A stretch of DNA of 64,000 nt from AC-43 sp963728855 (GCA_963728855.1 CAVSLN010000010.1:310001-374000), one strand, 5' to 3'; positions 25,670-34,345 are shown, numbered from the stretch's first letter. Numbers and translations: made by a program. The notes: a model not told the origin generated them from the letters alone.

Positions 25670-25719
25670 ACGGCGACGGCGGCGGGGGCGGGGGCGGGGG
25701 CGGGGGCGGGGCGGGGGGA
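25670..25719. repeat. G-rich simple repeat (GGGGGC)n after MMPL stop
   Basis: A run of at least five GGGGGC-like units lies immediately downstream of the MMPL stop codon (on the minus strand it is C-rich). The density of G5 tracts separated by single C makes G-quadruplex formation possible on the plus strand. It could also be a site of replication slippage. Confidence 0.8.
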
Positions 25720-25722
25720 CCG

Positions 25723-27921
25723 TCAGCGGGCCCCGACGGGTACCGGCTCCTCGGCCAGCGGCTCGTCCCGTACCTCGTCCTCGGCCGGCTCGACCGACAG
25801 GTGCGGCAGCCAGCGGTCAACCCACCGGGGCAGCCACCAGTTGGACCGGCCGAACATGTGCATCAGCGCCGGTACGAGCACGGTGCGCAGGATGAACGCG
25901 TCGATGAACACGGCGACGGACAGCCCGATCCCGAACTCGGCGACCACGCGCTGCCCGCCGAACACGAAGGCCAGGAACACGCACATCATGATGGTCGCCG
26001 CCGCGGTGATGACCCGTCCGGTGGACGCCTGCCCGACGGTGACCGCCCGCCGGTTGTGGTGTGTGTGTACCCACTCCTCATGCATCCGGCTGACCAGGAA
26101 GACCTGGTAGTCCATGGACAGCCCGAAGAGGATGGCCAGCATCATCACGGGGAGGAACGCCTCGACCGGACCGGCCCTGCCGAGCCCGAGCGCGTCGCTG
26201 CCCCAGCCCCACTGGAAGAACGCGACCACCACGCCGAACGAGGCGCCCGCGGCGAGCAGGTTCATCACGGCCGCGGTGAGCGGTACGACGACGCTGCGGA
26301 ACGCCACCAGCAGCAGCAGGAAGCCCAGCCCCACGATGACCCCGACGAACAGCGGCAGCTTCCCGGTGATGACGCTGGCGAAGTCGTCGAAGATCGCGGT
26401 CTGTCCGCCCACGTACACCTTGAGGGCGTGGCCTTTCTCGGCGGTCGGGATGGTCTCCTCCCGCAGGTGCCGGATCAGGTCGCTGGTCTTGGCGTCCTGC
26501 GGCGAGGTGGTCGGGATCACCTGGATGATCCCCACGGTGCTGCCCGGCCGGACCGGTACGGCCACCGCCGTGGCCACGCCCGGCGTGTGCCCGACCGTGT
26601 CGGCGAGCCCGGTCAGCGCCTTGGCGTCGTCGGGCGAACCGATCGTGGCGACCAGCTGGAACGGGCCGTTGAAGCCTGGACCGAAGCCGTTGGCGAGCAG
26701 GTCGTACGCCTTGCGGGTGGTGGTGTTTGCCGGGTTGTTGCCCTGGTCGGAGTTGCCCAGCCGCAGCGAGAGCACCGGGATCGCCAGCGCCACCATCACG
26801 AGCAGCGCGATCGGGGCGAGCACGCGCGGGCGGCGCTCCACGAAGCGGGCCCAGCGGTACCAGAAGCCTTGCGCGTGCACATCGTGCGCGCCCTCATCCG
26901 CCAGCCGCCGCCGTTCCCGCCGGCTGAGCACCCGGTTGCCGAGGATGCCCAGCATCGCGGGCAGCAGCGTGGTCGCCGCGAGGACGCTGAAGACCACCAT
27001 GACCGCGGCGGAGATACCGATGCCGTTGAGGAACGACAGGTTCAGCACGAGCATGCCGAGCATCGCGATGCACACGGTCGCGCCCGCGAAGATGACCGCC
27101 CGGCCGGACGTGTTCAGCGCGCGGACGGCGGACTCCTCGGGAGTCAGCCCGGCTTTCAGGCCGGTACGGTGCCGGGTCACCACGAAGAGGGCGTAGTCGA
27201 TGCCGACGCCGAGACCGATCAGCGCGGCGATGGTCGGCGCGATGTCGGCGATCGTCGTGGTATGGCTCAGCAGGCCGATGCTCATGATCGCCGCGATCAG
27301 CGAGACGACCGCGGTGACCAGGGGGAGAAGCATCGCGAATACGGACCCGAACGCGATCAGCAGGACGACCGCGGCCCCGACCACGCCGATGAACTCGGAG
27401 GCGGACGTGGACACCCCGTCCGACGCCTGGATGGCCTGGCCGCCCAGCTCAACCTCGAGACCGTCCGTACGGGTCCCCTGCGCCAGGCTGATCACGTGCT
27501 TGACGTCTCCCGCGGGGACCTCACGTCCGACACCGGTGAACGTCACCGTCGCGTACGCGGTCTGCCCGTCCCGGCTGACCTGCATCGCGCCCTGTTCCGT
27601 GTACGGGCCGGCCACCCCGGCCACCGACGGCGCCTTGGCCACCTTGTCGAGCATCTCGGAGACCCGCTGCCGTACGGCGGGGTCGCGCACCGAGCCGCTG
27701 GACACGTGCCAGACGATCGTGTCCGACTCGCCGGCCTGCTGCGGGAAGGCCGACTTCAGCAGGTCGAGGGCGCGGGTCGACTCGGTGCCCGGCAGCGCGA
27801 AGGCGTTGTTGTAGGCGGTACCGGCCGCCTGGCTTGCCGCGCCGATGCCGGCGAGCGCCGCCACCCACAACAGGACCACGATGTACTTGTGCCGGAAGCA
27901 CCAGCGTGCGATCCAGGCCAT
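25723..27921 (-). CDS. MMPL/RND-family transporter
   Basis: A 732-residue protein with an N-terminal helix, two large extracytoplasmic loops and two blocks of about five to six membrane segments in the duplicated MMPL arrangement. Motif GLGVGIDYALFVVTRHR in the first half and FGLSMDYQVFLVSRMHEEW in the second half carry the Asp-Tyr pairs used in proton relay. The family exports lipids and small molecules using the proton gradient. It diverges from a TetR regulator 91 bases away, the usual arrangement for an inducible exporter. Cargo cannot be told from sequence. Confidence 0.92.
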   Translation of the reverse strand: MAWIARWCFRHKYIVVLLWVAALAGIGAASQAAGTAYNNAFALPGTESTRALDLLKSAFPQQAGESDTIVWHVSSGSVRDPAVRQRVSEMLDKVAKAPSVAGVAGPYTEQGAMQVSRDGQTAYATVTFTGVGREVPAGDVKHVISLAQGTRTDGLEVELGGQAIQASDGVSTSASEFIGVVGAAVVLLIAFGSVFAMLLPLVTAVVSLIAAIMSIGLLSHTTTIADIAPTIAALIGLGVGIDYALFVVTRHRTGLKAGLTPEESAVRALNTSGRAVIFAGATVCIAMLGMLVLNLSFLNGIGISAAVMVVFSVLAATTLLPAMLGILGNRVLSRRERRRLADEGAHDVHAQGFWYRWARFVERRPRVLAPIALLVMVALAIPVLSLRLGNSDQGNNPANTTTRKAYDLLANGFGPGFNGPFQLVATIGSPDDAKALTGLADTVGHTPGVATAVAVPVRPGSTVGIIQVIPTTSPQDAKTSDLIRHLREETIPTAEKGHALKVYVGGQTAIFDDFASVITGKLPLFVGVIVGLGFLLLLVAFRSVVVPLTAAVMNLLAAGASFGVVVAFFQWGWGSDALGLGRAGPVEAFLPVMMLAILFGLSMDYQVFLVSRMHEEWVHTHHNRRAVTVGQASTGRVITAAATIMMCVFLAFVFGGQRVVAEFGIGLSVAVFIDAFILRTVLVPALMHMFGRSNWWLPRWVDRWLPHLSVEPAEDEVRDEPLAEEPVPVGAR

Positions 27922-27936
27922 CAGACTCCCCCCAGT

Positions 27937-27960
27937 TAATCGGACGGTCGGTATGTTCGG
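27937..27960. promoter_or_regulatory. Candidate TetR operator between MMPL and TetR genes
   Basis: The 91-base divergent gap contains CGGACGGTCGGTATG at about 27941-27955, matching the CGGACGGTCGGT-type half sites often seen upstream of TetR-controlled MMPL genes in actinobacteria. The symmetry is imperfect. It lies close to the MMPL start. Operator function is inferred. Confidence 0.4.
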
Positions 27961-28012
27961 AGAGGAACGTATCCTTCAGTACCTGACAGCTTCCTGAGAG
28001 GGGGCGAAGGCC

Positions 28013-28627
28013 GTGGCACGGACCGTGGGCAGCGCGGCCGACGAGACCAGACTGCGCATCCTCGACGCCGCCATGCGGCTGATGGTCGAGCGCGGGTACG
28101 CCGGGACGTCGGTACGCGACATCGCCGAGCAGTTACGGATGACCAAGGGCTCGCTCTACTACCACTTCACGTCAAAGGACGACCTGCTGTACGCCCTGCT
28201 CACCCCGCTCGTCGAGGCGCTGGACGAGTTCGTCACGGAGGTACAGACCGCCGGCCGGATGAGCGGCGCACTGCTCGGCCGGCTGGTCGACGTGTTCGAC
28301 GAGCACGCCCCGCTGCTGCGCGCGGTGATGGGCGACCCGTCGGTGATCCGCGGCATGATGCTGCGGCACCGGCTGCCGGAGCGGCTCGGCACGCTCCTCG
28401 ACGTGCTGGGCGACGGGACGGACGACTCTGCCCGGCTGCGTGCCCGGTGCGTGCTGGGCGTGATCCACGCCGGCGTACTGGCGCCGAGCGACCCGACGCT
28501 CAAGGTCGAGCTCGGCGAGGGGCCCTGCCCGCCGCAGCCCAGGCTCACCGAGGCCGAGAAGGCGTATGTGACCAAGGCGGCACTGGCGGTGCTCCGGGTC
28601 GCCCACCCTGGCGTTCAGCCCGGCTGA
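28013..28627 (+). CDS. TetR-family transcriptional regulator
   Basis: A 204-residue regulator from GTG 28013 with GGGGGCGAAGG upstream. The N-terminal helix-turn-helix is clear: GYAGTSVRDIAEQLRMTKGS followed by LYYHFTSKDDLL. The C-terminal ligand-binding half is divergent, as is normal for the family. Its divergent position strongly suggests it controls the MMPL transporter and itself. Confidence 0.9.
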   Translation: MARTVGSAADETRLRILDAAMRLMVERGYAGTSVRDIAEQLRMTKGSLYYHFTSKDDLLYALLTPLVEALDEFVTEVQTAGRMSGALLGRLVDVFDEHAPLLRAVMGDPSVIRGMMLRHRLPERLGTLLDVLGDGTDDSARLRARCVLGVIHAGVLAPSDPTLKVELGEGPCPPQPRLTEAEKAYVTKAALAVLRVAHPGVQPG

Positions 28628-28748
28628 TCCGCGCGGTCGCGGGCATCCTCGCGGCCGCCCGCAGGTGGTCCGGGCGGCGGCATAGTGTGGTAACGGCGTA
28701 GCAGCCTGCCGCCGCTGTCACCGGCGGCCCGCGCGAGGGAGTACCGCG

Positions 28749-29252
28749 ATGGCGAGCATCGCCGGCATCACGATCCCGGACGCCGGCCCGGTGTTCCTCA
28801 CCGCGCTGGCCGTACACGTCGCGGCCGGGGCGACCGGCGTCGTGGCCGGCCTGCTCGCGGCGACCGCCCGCAAGCGGCCCGGCCGCCACCCGCGCGCCGG
28901 CACCGTCTACCTGTACGCCATCGGCACGGTCTTCCTCACCGCCACCGTGATGGCGGCGATCCGCTGGCGCGAGGACTGGCACCTGTTTCTCATCGCCACC
29001 GTGGCGTTCGGGCTCGCCGTGCTCGGCTGGCTCGCCCGGCGCCGGCACCGTCCACAGTGGATGATCCGGCACGGCGTGGCGATGGCCGGCTCGTACGCCG
29101 CCCTGTTCACCGGGTTCTACGTCGACAACGGCCCGCAGCTACCGCTTTGGGACCGGCTACCGCACCTCGTCTACTGGCTGCTCCCCGCCGCGGTCGCCGT
29201 CCCGCTCACCTACCGCGCGCTGGTCCGCAACGGCGCCCTGCCCCGGGCCTGA
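28749..29252 (+). CDS. DUF2306-like integral membrane protein
   Basis: A 167-residue protein with four to five hydrophobic segments. Features include FLTALAVHVAAGATGVVAGL, conserved His residues in or beside helices (His23 and a WMIRHGVAMAG segment) and GFYVDNGPQLPLWDRLPH, reminiscent of DUF2306 predicted membrane proteins. Histidines in helices could bind haem or metal, but this is inference. The ATG 28749 follows GAGGGAG. Its 3' end overlaps the reverse-strand sigma-factor remnant. Confidence 0.7.
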   Translation: MASIAGITIPDAGPVFLTALAVHVAAGATGVVAGLLAATARKRPGRHPRAGTVYLYAIGTVFLTATVMAAIRWREDWHLFLIATVAFGLAVLGWLARRRHRPQWMIRHGVAMAGSYAALFTGFYVDNGPQLPLWDRLPHLVYWLLPAAVAVPLTYRALVRNGALPRA

Positions 29253-29718
29253 GCTACCGTTGCCGGGCTTCGAGCACGGCTGCCTGGTGCTGTGCGGTCC
29301 AGCCGCAGTGAGCCGGGTGGCGCGGTCGGTGAGGTGCCGGCGCTCGGGCAGACTGGTCGCGCGCCGGGCCGCCGCGCGGTAGGTCTCCGCCGCCGCGGCC
29401 GGCCGTCCGGCCAGCTCCAGCAGGTGGGCGCGGGTGGCGAGCAGGCGGTGGTGGTTCGCCATCCGGCTGTCGGACGCCAGCGTGGCGAGCAGGTCGAGCC
29501 CGGCCGCCGGACCGTGCACCATGGCCACGGCGACCGTACGGTTGAGCGTCACGACCGGGTTCGGCGCCATCCGCTCAAGCAGCTCGTACAGGGCGAGGAT
29601 CTGCGGCCAGTCCGTCGCCTCGACGTGCTCGGCCTCGTCGTGCACCGCGGCGATGGCCGCCTGGAGCTGGTACGGGCCGACCGCGCCCCGCGACAGGGCC
29701 CCGGTGACGAGCGCGATC
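29157..29718 (-). pseudogene. C-terminal remnant of ECF sigma factor (DUF6596/SigI type)
   Basis: The reverse frame from about 29718 encodes ALVTGALSRGAVGPYQLQAA, then VEATDWPQILALYELLERM and NPVVTLNRTVAVAMVHGPAA, then LLATRAHLLELAGRPAAAAE. This is the C-terminal SnoaL-free helical repeat region of ECF sigma factors that normally pair with a YCII protein and have about 400 residues. Regions 2 and 4 that bind polymerase and promoter are absent. The remnant is joined directly to the YCII gene in another frame, so a deletion of roughly 0.8-0.9 kb is inferred. Confidence 0.75.
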
Positions 29719-30024
29719 GGCGAAGGGCATGTCCGCCGCGATCTCCCGGGCCCGCTCCTCGCTGTCGCAGTCGAGCAGGTACAGGCTGGCGAGGTACTCC
29801 TTGGTCTCCAGGTACGGCCCGTCGGTCACCACCGGCGCCCCGTCCCCGCGCCGTACCACCTTCGCGTTCACCGCGTCGGCCAGCCCGTACGCGCCGAGCA
29901 GCTCGCCGGTCTCCCGGTACTTCCGGTTGAACGCCTCCTGCCGGGCGATCGCCTCCGGCCACTCCTGCGCCGGGAACGAGCTCCACTTCTCCTGGTTGCC
30001 GTACGTCAGCATCAGGTACTTCAT
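29575..30024 (-). pseudogene. YCII-domain protein with frameshifted tail from sigma-factor sequence
   Basis: The frame from ATG 30024 encodes MKYLMLTYGNQEKW and, through about residue 100, a normal YCII/DGPF-type domain (VVTDGPYLETKEYLASLYLL; EERAREIAADMPFA). Intact relatives end about 15-20 residues later. Here the sequence turns into Arg/Gly-rich out-of-frame translation of the neighbouring ECF sigma factor. The product may still be made as a 149-residue chimera and the YCII fold is almost complete, so it might retain some function; its partner sigma factor is lost. Confidence 0.7.
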
Positions 30025-30367
30025 CTCGGGCCTCCGTCAGGTTCGCGCGCCCGCCGGCGCGCCGTCACCCCTCGGTCGGCGCCGGACCGTCGTACTCGAC
30101 ATCCGTACCATGGACGCCACCATCATTGCCGTCCTCCGCACCATTTCCTTGGCCGTTTCCAGGTCTGTACGGGCCGCATTCGGTCAGGCTCACTCGGACA
30201 CGGTCGAGGAGGCGCGGGGCAACTGCGTCGTCCACGAGTGCAGATGCTAGGCAAACGTGGGCGCGCCGCGCGGCATTACCGTCCCCGGAGTAGCGTGGTC
30301 AGCGTGGGCGCATTGGCGCGTTTTGATGTGTCGCGGCCGGCCCGGTGTTGGTGAGGTAGGTCGCGAG
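30025..30367. other. Intergenic region with only a weak small ORF
   Basis: About 340 bases between the YCII gene and the STAS-HATPase gene. A 46-codon plus-strand frame (30110-30250) ends in a Cys-rich CVVHECRC, but lacks a ribosome site. Upstream starts of the STAS-HATPase frame also lie here. I see no RNA gene. Confidence 0.4.
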
Positions 30368-31159
30368 GTGGCGGCGCTGACCTGCCGAGTCCGGCGCGAC
30401 GATCCATTCACAATCGTCACGTTCCGGGGCACGCTCGCCTTCTCCAGTGCGCCGATCCTGCGGACGAGCCTGCTCAGGTGTGTCGCCGAGTGCCCGGCTG
30501 CCGTACTGGTCGACCTGGCCGCGCTGGTCGTCTCGCAGCCGGCGGCACTCGCGGTGTTCGCCGCGGTACGTCGACAGGCGGCGATGTGGCCGGGCGTACC
30601 CATGCTGCTGTGTCGGGTACCCCCGCGGATCTCCCGGGTGCTGGTATCCCATCGCGAGGTCGCCGACGTGCCGCTGTTCGCCACGGTGGCGGCCGCCCGC
30701 CGGGCGGCGGCCCATCCCGCGGCGCTGGGCCGGCGGATCCAGGTCGACCTCGCACCCACCCGGGACGCGCCGGCCCAGGGGCGGCTCCTGGTCCTGGACG
30801 CCTGCCGGCGGTGGCGGCTGGACCATCTGGTGACCGCCGCCGAGCTGATCATCTCCGAACTGTGCGCCAACGCGGTCATCCACGCGGGCACCCGGATGCG
30901 CATCGTGCTCACCTACGGCGCCCGGTACCTCCATCTGGTGGTCCGCGATGACGACCCGCACCTGCCGGTACCCGCACCCGGGCGGCTTGCTGAGCCGTGG
31001 CGCGTCAGCGGCCGCGGCCTGGCCCTGGTCGATACGCTCGCGAGCGGCTGGGGAGCCGTCTCGACCGGGCACAGTAAGGCGGTGTGGGCGACGCTGTCCG
31101 TCCACGGCGCTCCACCCGGTGTGCAGCCACCGCTTTCCAGTTCCGAGCTGACGGCGTAA
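30368..31159 (+). CDS. STAS domain fused to RsbW-like HATPase
   Basis: A protein of about 263 residues from GTG 30368. Residues about 5-105 form a STAS-like domain (TIVTFRGTLAFSSAPILR, then VLVDLAALVVSQPAAL). Residues about 145-250 form a serine-kinase-type HATPase: N-box AAELIISELCANAVIHAGT, G1-like VVRDDDPH and G2-like SGRGLALVDTLASGWG. Such modules act in partner-switching control of sigma factors, STAS as anti-antagonist and HATPase as anti-sigma kinase; having both in one chain is less usual. An earlier start at 30257 is possible but adds an uncharacteristic region. Confidence 0.8.
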   Translation: MAALTCRVRRDDPFTIVTFRGTLAFSSAPILRTSLLRCVAECPAAVLVDLAALVVSQPAALAVFAAVRRQAAMWPGVPMLLCRVPPRISRVLVSHREVADVPLFATVAAARRAAAHPAALGRRIQVDLAPTRDAPAQGRLLVLDACRRWRLDHLVTAAELIISELCANAVIHAGTRMRIVLTYGARYLHLVVRDDDPHLPVPAPGRLAEPWRVSGRGLALVDTLASGWGAVSTGHSKAVWATLSVHGAPPGVQPPLSSSELTA

Positions 31160-31242
31160 GTAAGGGAGGTTGCGCCGGGCTGGCGCCGGTCATGGAGACA
31201 ACGGCGGCAGCGGCATCAGGTGCCACCCGTCACGCCGCCCGC

Positions 31243-31911
31243 TCAGATCAGCGACAGGACGTGCCCGAGCCCTCGCGGGCCGGTACTCGCGGGGCGCGGC
31301 AGCAGGAAGACGTACATTCCGGCGGCCACCGCACCGGAGTCGGTGAGCGGGTTGTCCCCGACCATGAGGGTCCGCTCGGGATCGACGTGCAGCTGGTCGC
31401 ATGCGGTGAGGAACACCGTGGTGGCGGGCTTGCAGACGCCGTACTCGTAGGACATCACGACGGTGTGCAGGAACGGCGACAGTCCCAGCAGGTCCATCGC
31501 CGGGCGCAGGTCGAACCCGGTGTCACTGACGACTCCGATCCGCAGGCCCCGGTCGTGCAGGGCCCGCAGGGTCGGTACGGTGTCGGGAAATGCCTCCCAG
31601 GACTCGGCGCTGACGGTGAGCGCGTACAGCTCCTCGCTGAGCCCGGGGGCCAGCCGCTCACATCCGGCGGCGCCGTACAGCTCGACCCATACCTCGCGGT
31701 GCCGGGCGTTCGACAGGTCGCGGCCCTTGGCCAGCTCCTCGGCCGTACTGCTGCGGCCGAGGACCCGCCGCCAGACGAGCGCCGCCTCGTCGGGGTCGAG
31801 CGGGTCGGCGCCGAGCGTCGCCGCCGCCCGGTGCAGCAGCGTCTCGCCGCTGCCGGAAAGCCGGATCAGCGTGTCGCCCGCGTCGAACAGGACGGCCTCG
31901 AACTGGCTCAT
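31243..31911 (-). CDS. HAD-superfamily phosphatase/hydrolase
   Basis: A 222-residue HAD protein. Motif I is LFDAGDTLIR: the nucleophile Asp is followed at +2 by Gly instead of the usual general-acid Asp, as in some haloacid-dehalogenase-like members. Motif II is VVSDTGF, motif III the Lys in GVCKPATTVF, and motif IV VGDNPLTDSG. A helical cap is inserted after motif I. It lies 34 bases before the CDP-alcohol phosphatidyltransferase gene on the same strand and may dephosphorylate a product of that pathway, but this is inferred from position only. Confidence 0.85.
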   Translation of the reverse strand: MSQFEAVLFDAGDTLIRLSGSGETLLHRAAATLGADPLDPDEAALVWRRVLGRSSTAEELAKGRDLSNARHREVWVELYGAAGCERLAPGLSEELYALTVSAESWEAFPDTVPTLRALHDRGLRIGVVSDTGFDLRPAMDLLGLSPFLHTVVMSYEYGVCKPATTVFLTACDQLHVDPERTLMVGDNPLTDSGAVAAGMYVFLLPRPASTGPRGLGHVLSLI

Positions 31912-31945
31912 GTCCGCGTCTCCTTCCGCTCGCCCTTCGCTGACC

Positions 31946-32860
31946 CTAGCCAGCGTGGCGGGTGTTCACCCGGCGACGGTGGGGCAGCACCGGGTGACGG
32001 GACCGCGGCACCTCCGTGCGGTGCCCACCGATGGTCGAACGGTTCCGGACGGTCTCGATCCGGGCCACGAGGAACTCCGGCTTCATGTTCAACGGCAGCA
32101 GCCGGCTTCCCTGCCGTGGCTCCACACCGACCCGTGACGGTGGCACGGGGCCGTGACGATGGCCGGGCTGGACGAGCCGGTGCCGCCACAGCCACCCGAC
32201 GTCGCGGCCGAACGACTCGACGAGCAGCGCCAGCGCCGCCGCCACCGCGGTGACCGCCAGCGGCCGGGGGAGGACGTCGGCGGCCGCGGACACGAGGACG
32301 ACGCCCTGGGTCGCCGCGACCACCTTGCGCCAGTAGCGCGCCGGCAACGTCCCGCGCAGCCAGGGCAGCAGCCAGCTCGCCAGGACGTACGCGTACCGCA
32401 TGGCGCCGATCGCCAGTACCCACGCGCCGACCGGCCGCGCGGCGTACACGCTGAGCACCAGGACGAGGAACGCGTCGACCTCCATGTCGAAGCGCGCGCC
32501 GAGTGCGCTGGCGGTACCGGTGCGCCGGGCGACCTTGCCGTCCACCCCGTCGAGCACCAGCGCCACGACCGCGATCGTCACCAGCGCCTGGACCGGTACG
32601 GGCCGGTCGAACGAGTCCGCCGTCAGCGCCGTCACCGCGCCGACGAGCGTCGCCCGGCCCAGCGTCACCCGGTCGGCCGGGCCGAGCGCGACGGCACCCG
32701 ACCGGTACATGGCCCGGGTGAGCGTGGCGCACAGGACGACCCCGTACGCGAGCCCCGCCAGCCAGCCGGAGACACCAAGGCCGACGGTACCGGCGAGGGC
32801 CGTCAACAGGACAACCTGGACGATCAGTCCGATCACCGGACCCGTTCGAACCGTTTGCAC
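31946..32860 (-). CDS. CDP-alcohol phosphatidyltransferase family protein
   Basis: A 304-residue polytopic protein from GTG 32860 with GGAGG upstream. The family signature is present: LDGVDGKVARRTG followed by ALGARFDMEVDAF, giving the D-x2-D-G-x2-A-R and G-x3-D-x3-D pattern that coordinates two metals. It joins a CDP-linked headgroup to an alcohol, commonly in phospholipid synthesis. The C-terminal 70 residues are polar and Arg-rich, longer than usual. It diverges from the dehydrogenase-pterin-glycosyltransferase run, so a common promoter region is likely. Confidence 0.85.
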   Translation of the reverse strand: MQTVRTGPVIGLIVQVVLLTALAGTVGLGVSGWLAGLAYGVVLCATLTRAMYRSGAVALGPADRVTLGRATLVGAVTALTADSFDRPVPVQALVTIAVVALVLDGVDGKVARRTGTASALGARFDMEVDAFLVLVLSVYAARPVGAWVLAIGAMRYAYVLASWLLPWLRGTLPARYWRKVVAATQGVVLVSAAADVLPRPLAVTAVAAALALLVESFGRDVGWLWRHRLVQPGHRHGPVPPSRVGVEPRQGSRLLPLNMKPEFLVARIETVRNRSTIGGHRTEVPRSRHPVLPHRRRVNTRHAG

Positions 32861-32954
32861 CCGTGCCTCCGTAAAGATGGGGTACGACGTTTGATCGGGG
32901 ACACGAGAATCGCGGCCGTTCGGTTCGGGTGAGTTTGGAAGAGGAGGAAAGCCG

Positions 32955-33941
32955 ATGACGCGGGAGGCTCGTGCCTTCTGGCTGCGCTCCTCCGGTGAGG
33001 GTGAGATCCGGCCGGTGACGCTGCCGGACCCGGGCCCCGGCGAGGTTCTCGTCCGCACCCGGTACTCGGGCATCAGCCGGGGTACCGAGACCCTGGTCTT
33101 CCGGGGCGGCGTACCGGCCAGCCAGTACGCGGCGATGCGGGCGCCGTTTCAGGAGGGCGACTTCCCGGGGCCGGTGAAGTACGGGTACCTCAACGTGGGC
33201 GTCGTCGAGGAGGGGCCGGCCACACTGCTCGGCCGTACCGTCTTCTGCCTCTACCCGCACCAGACCGCCTACGTCGTCCCGGCCGGCGCGGTCGTCCCGG
33301 TACCCGATGACGTTCCGGCCACCCGGGCCGTGCTGGCCGGAACGGTGGAGACCGCGGTGAATGCCCTGTGGGACGCCGCGCCGCTGGTCGGCGACCGGGT
33401 CACGGTGGTGGGCGCCGGCATGGTCGGCTGCTGCGTCGCGGGCGTGCTCGGCCGGTTCCCCGGCGCCCGGGTCCAGCTGGTTGACGCCGATCCCGCCCGG
33501 TCCGCCGTCGCCGCGGCGCTCGGCGTCGAGTTCGCGCCGCCGGCCGACGCGGCCGGCGGGCGGGACCTCGTCGTGCACGCGAGCGCGACGTCGGCCGGGC
33601 TCCAGCGGTCGCTGGAGCTGCTCGCACCGGAGGGTACGGTCATCGAGCTGAGCTGGTACGGCGACCGCCCGGTCAGCCTGTCGCTGGGCGGCGCGTTTCA
33701 CTCGGGCCGGCTGAGCATCCGCAGCAGCCAGGTGGGTACGGTCTCGCCGGCCCGGCGTACCAGCCGTACCTTCGCCGACCGGCTGGCGCTCGCCCTCGAC
33801 CTGCTGCGCGATCCAGCGTTCGATGCCCTGATCACCGGCGAGTCCCCCTTCGAGCAACTGCCCGACGTGCTTGCCCGGCTGGCCGCGGGGACCCTTCCCG
33901 CACTGTGCCACATGATTAACTACAGCGACAGCGGAGCGTGA
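32955..33941 (+). CDS. MDR-superfamily dehydrogenase (zinc-type alcohol dehydrogenase-like)
   Basis: A 328-residue medium-chain dehydrogenase/reductase. The N-terminal catalytic fold contains LPDPGPGEVLVRTRYSGIS and the nucleotide-binding part DRVTVVGAGMVGCCVAGVLG (GxGxxG). The Cys cluster for structural zinc is missing and the usual catalytic Cys after the YSGI segment is replaced by Ser-Arg, as in BchC-like and other non-canonical members. It uses NAD(P)H on an unknown substrate. First gene of a five-gene overlapping run; its stop overlaps the next start. Confidence 0.85.
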   Translation: MTREARAFWLRSSGEGEIRPVTLPDPGPGEVLVRTRYSGISRGTETLVFRGGVPASQYAAMRAPFQEGDFPGPVKYGYLNVGVVEEGPATLLGRTVFCLYPHQTAYVVPAGAVVPVPDDVPATRAVLAGTVETAVNALWDAAPLVGDRVTVVGAGMVGCCVAGVLGRFPGARVQLVDADPARSAVAAALGVEFAPPADAAGGRDLVVHASATSAGLQRSLELLAPEGTVIELSWYGDRPVSLSLGGAFHSGRLSIRSSQVGTVSPARRTSRTFADRLALALDLLRDPAFDALITGESPFEQLPDVLARLAAGTLPALCHMINYSDSGA

Positions 33942-34345
33942 TTCCCTTGTTCAGTGTGACCGTCCGTGATCACGTGATGATCGCCCACAGTTTCCGCGGC
34001 GAGGTCTTCGGGCCCGCCCAGCGGCTCCACGGTGCGACGTACGTCGTTGACGCCACCTTCCGGCGCGCCGAGCTCGACACCGACAACATCGTGGTCGACA
34101 TCGGGCGGGCCGCCCAGGAGCTGCACGCCGTGCTCGCTCCGCTCAACTACCGCAACCTCGACGACGAGACTGCATTCGCCGACATAAATACGTCGACCGA
34201 GGCGCTCGCTCGGGTGATCGCCGACCGCCTCGCGGATCGGGTACACGCGGGCGCTCTCGGTGCGGGCGCCCGCGGACTCGCCGGCATCACCGTCACGCTC
34301 CACGAGTCGCACATCGCCTGGGCGAGCTACGAGCGGTCCCTATGA
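33938..34345 (+). CDS. 6-pyruvoyl-tetrahydropterin synthase/QueD-like protein, active site degenerate
   Basis: A 135-residue T-fold protein of the PTPS/QueD family, with the first zinc His (AHSF, His17), LHGATYVVDATF, LNYRNLDDETAF followed by TSTEALARVIA, and terminal HESHIAWASYE. In canonical enzymes LHGH supplies two zinc ligands and a Cys just before acts in catalysis. Here the motif reads LHGA (His31, Ala33) and no Cys is seen. Catalysis, if any, therefore differs from sepiapterin/QueD chemistry. Start GTG 33938 overlaps the previous stop. The gene also overlaps the glycosyltransferase start by 4 bases. Confidence 0.82.
   Translation: MIPLFSVTVRDHVMIAHSFRGEVFGPAQRLHGATYVVDATFRRAELDTDNIVVDIGRAAQELHAVLAPLNYRNLDDETAFADINTSTEALARVIADRLADRVHAGALGAGARGLAGITVTLHESHIAWASYERSL

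Noticed and set aside
25801..27939. 712-codon plus-strand frame opposite the MMPL gene
   Set aside because: It is a His/Asp/Arg-rich shadow with no domain; the MMPL protein on the reverse strand is clearly the gene.
30110..30250. 46-codon frame ending CVVHECRC, considered as a peptide precursor
   Set aside because: No ribosome-binding site, no modification genes beside it, and the region is probably upstream sequence of the STAS-HATPase gene.
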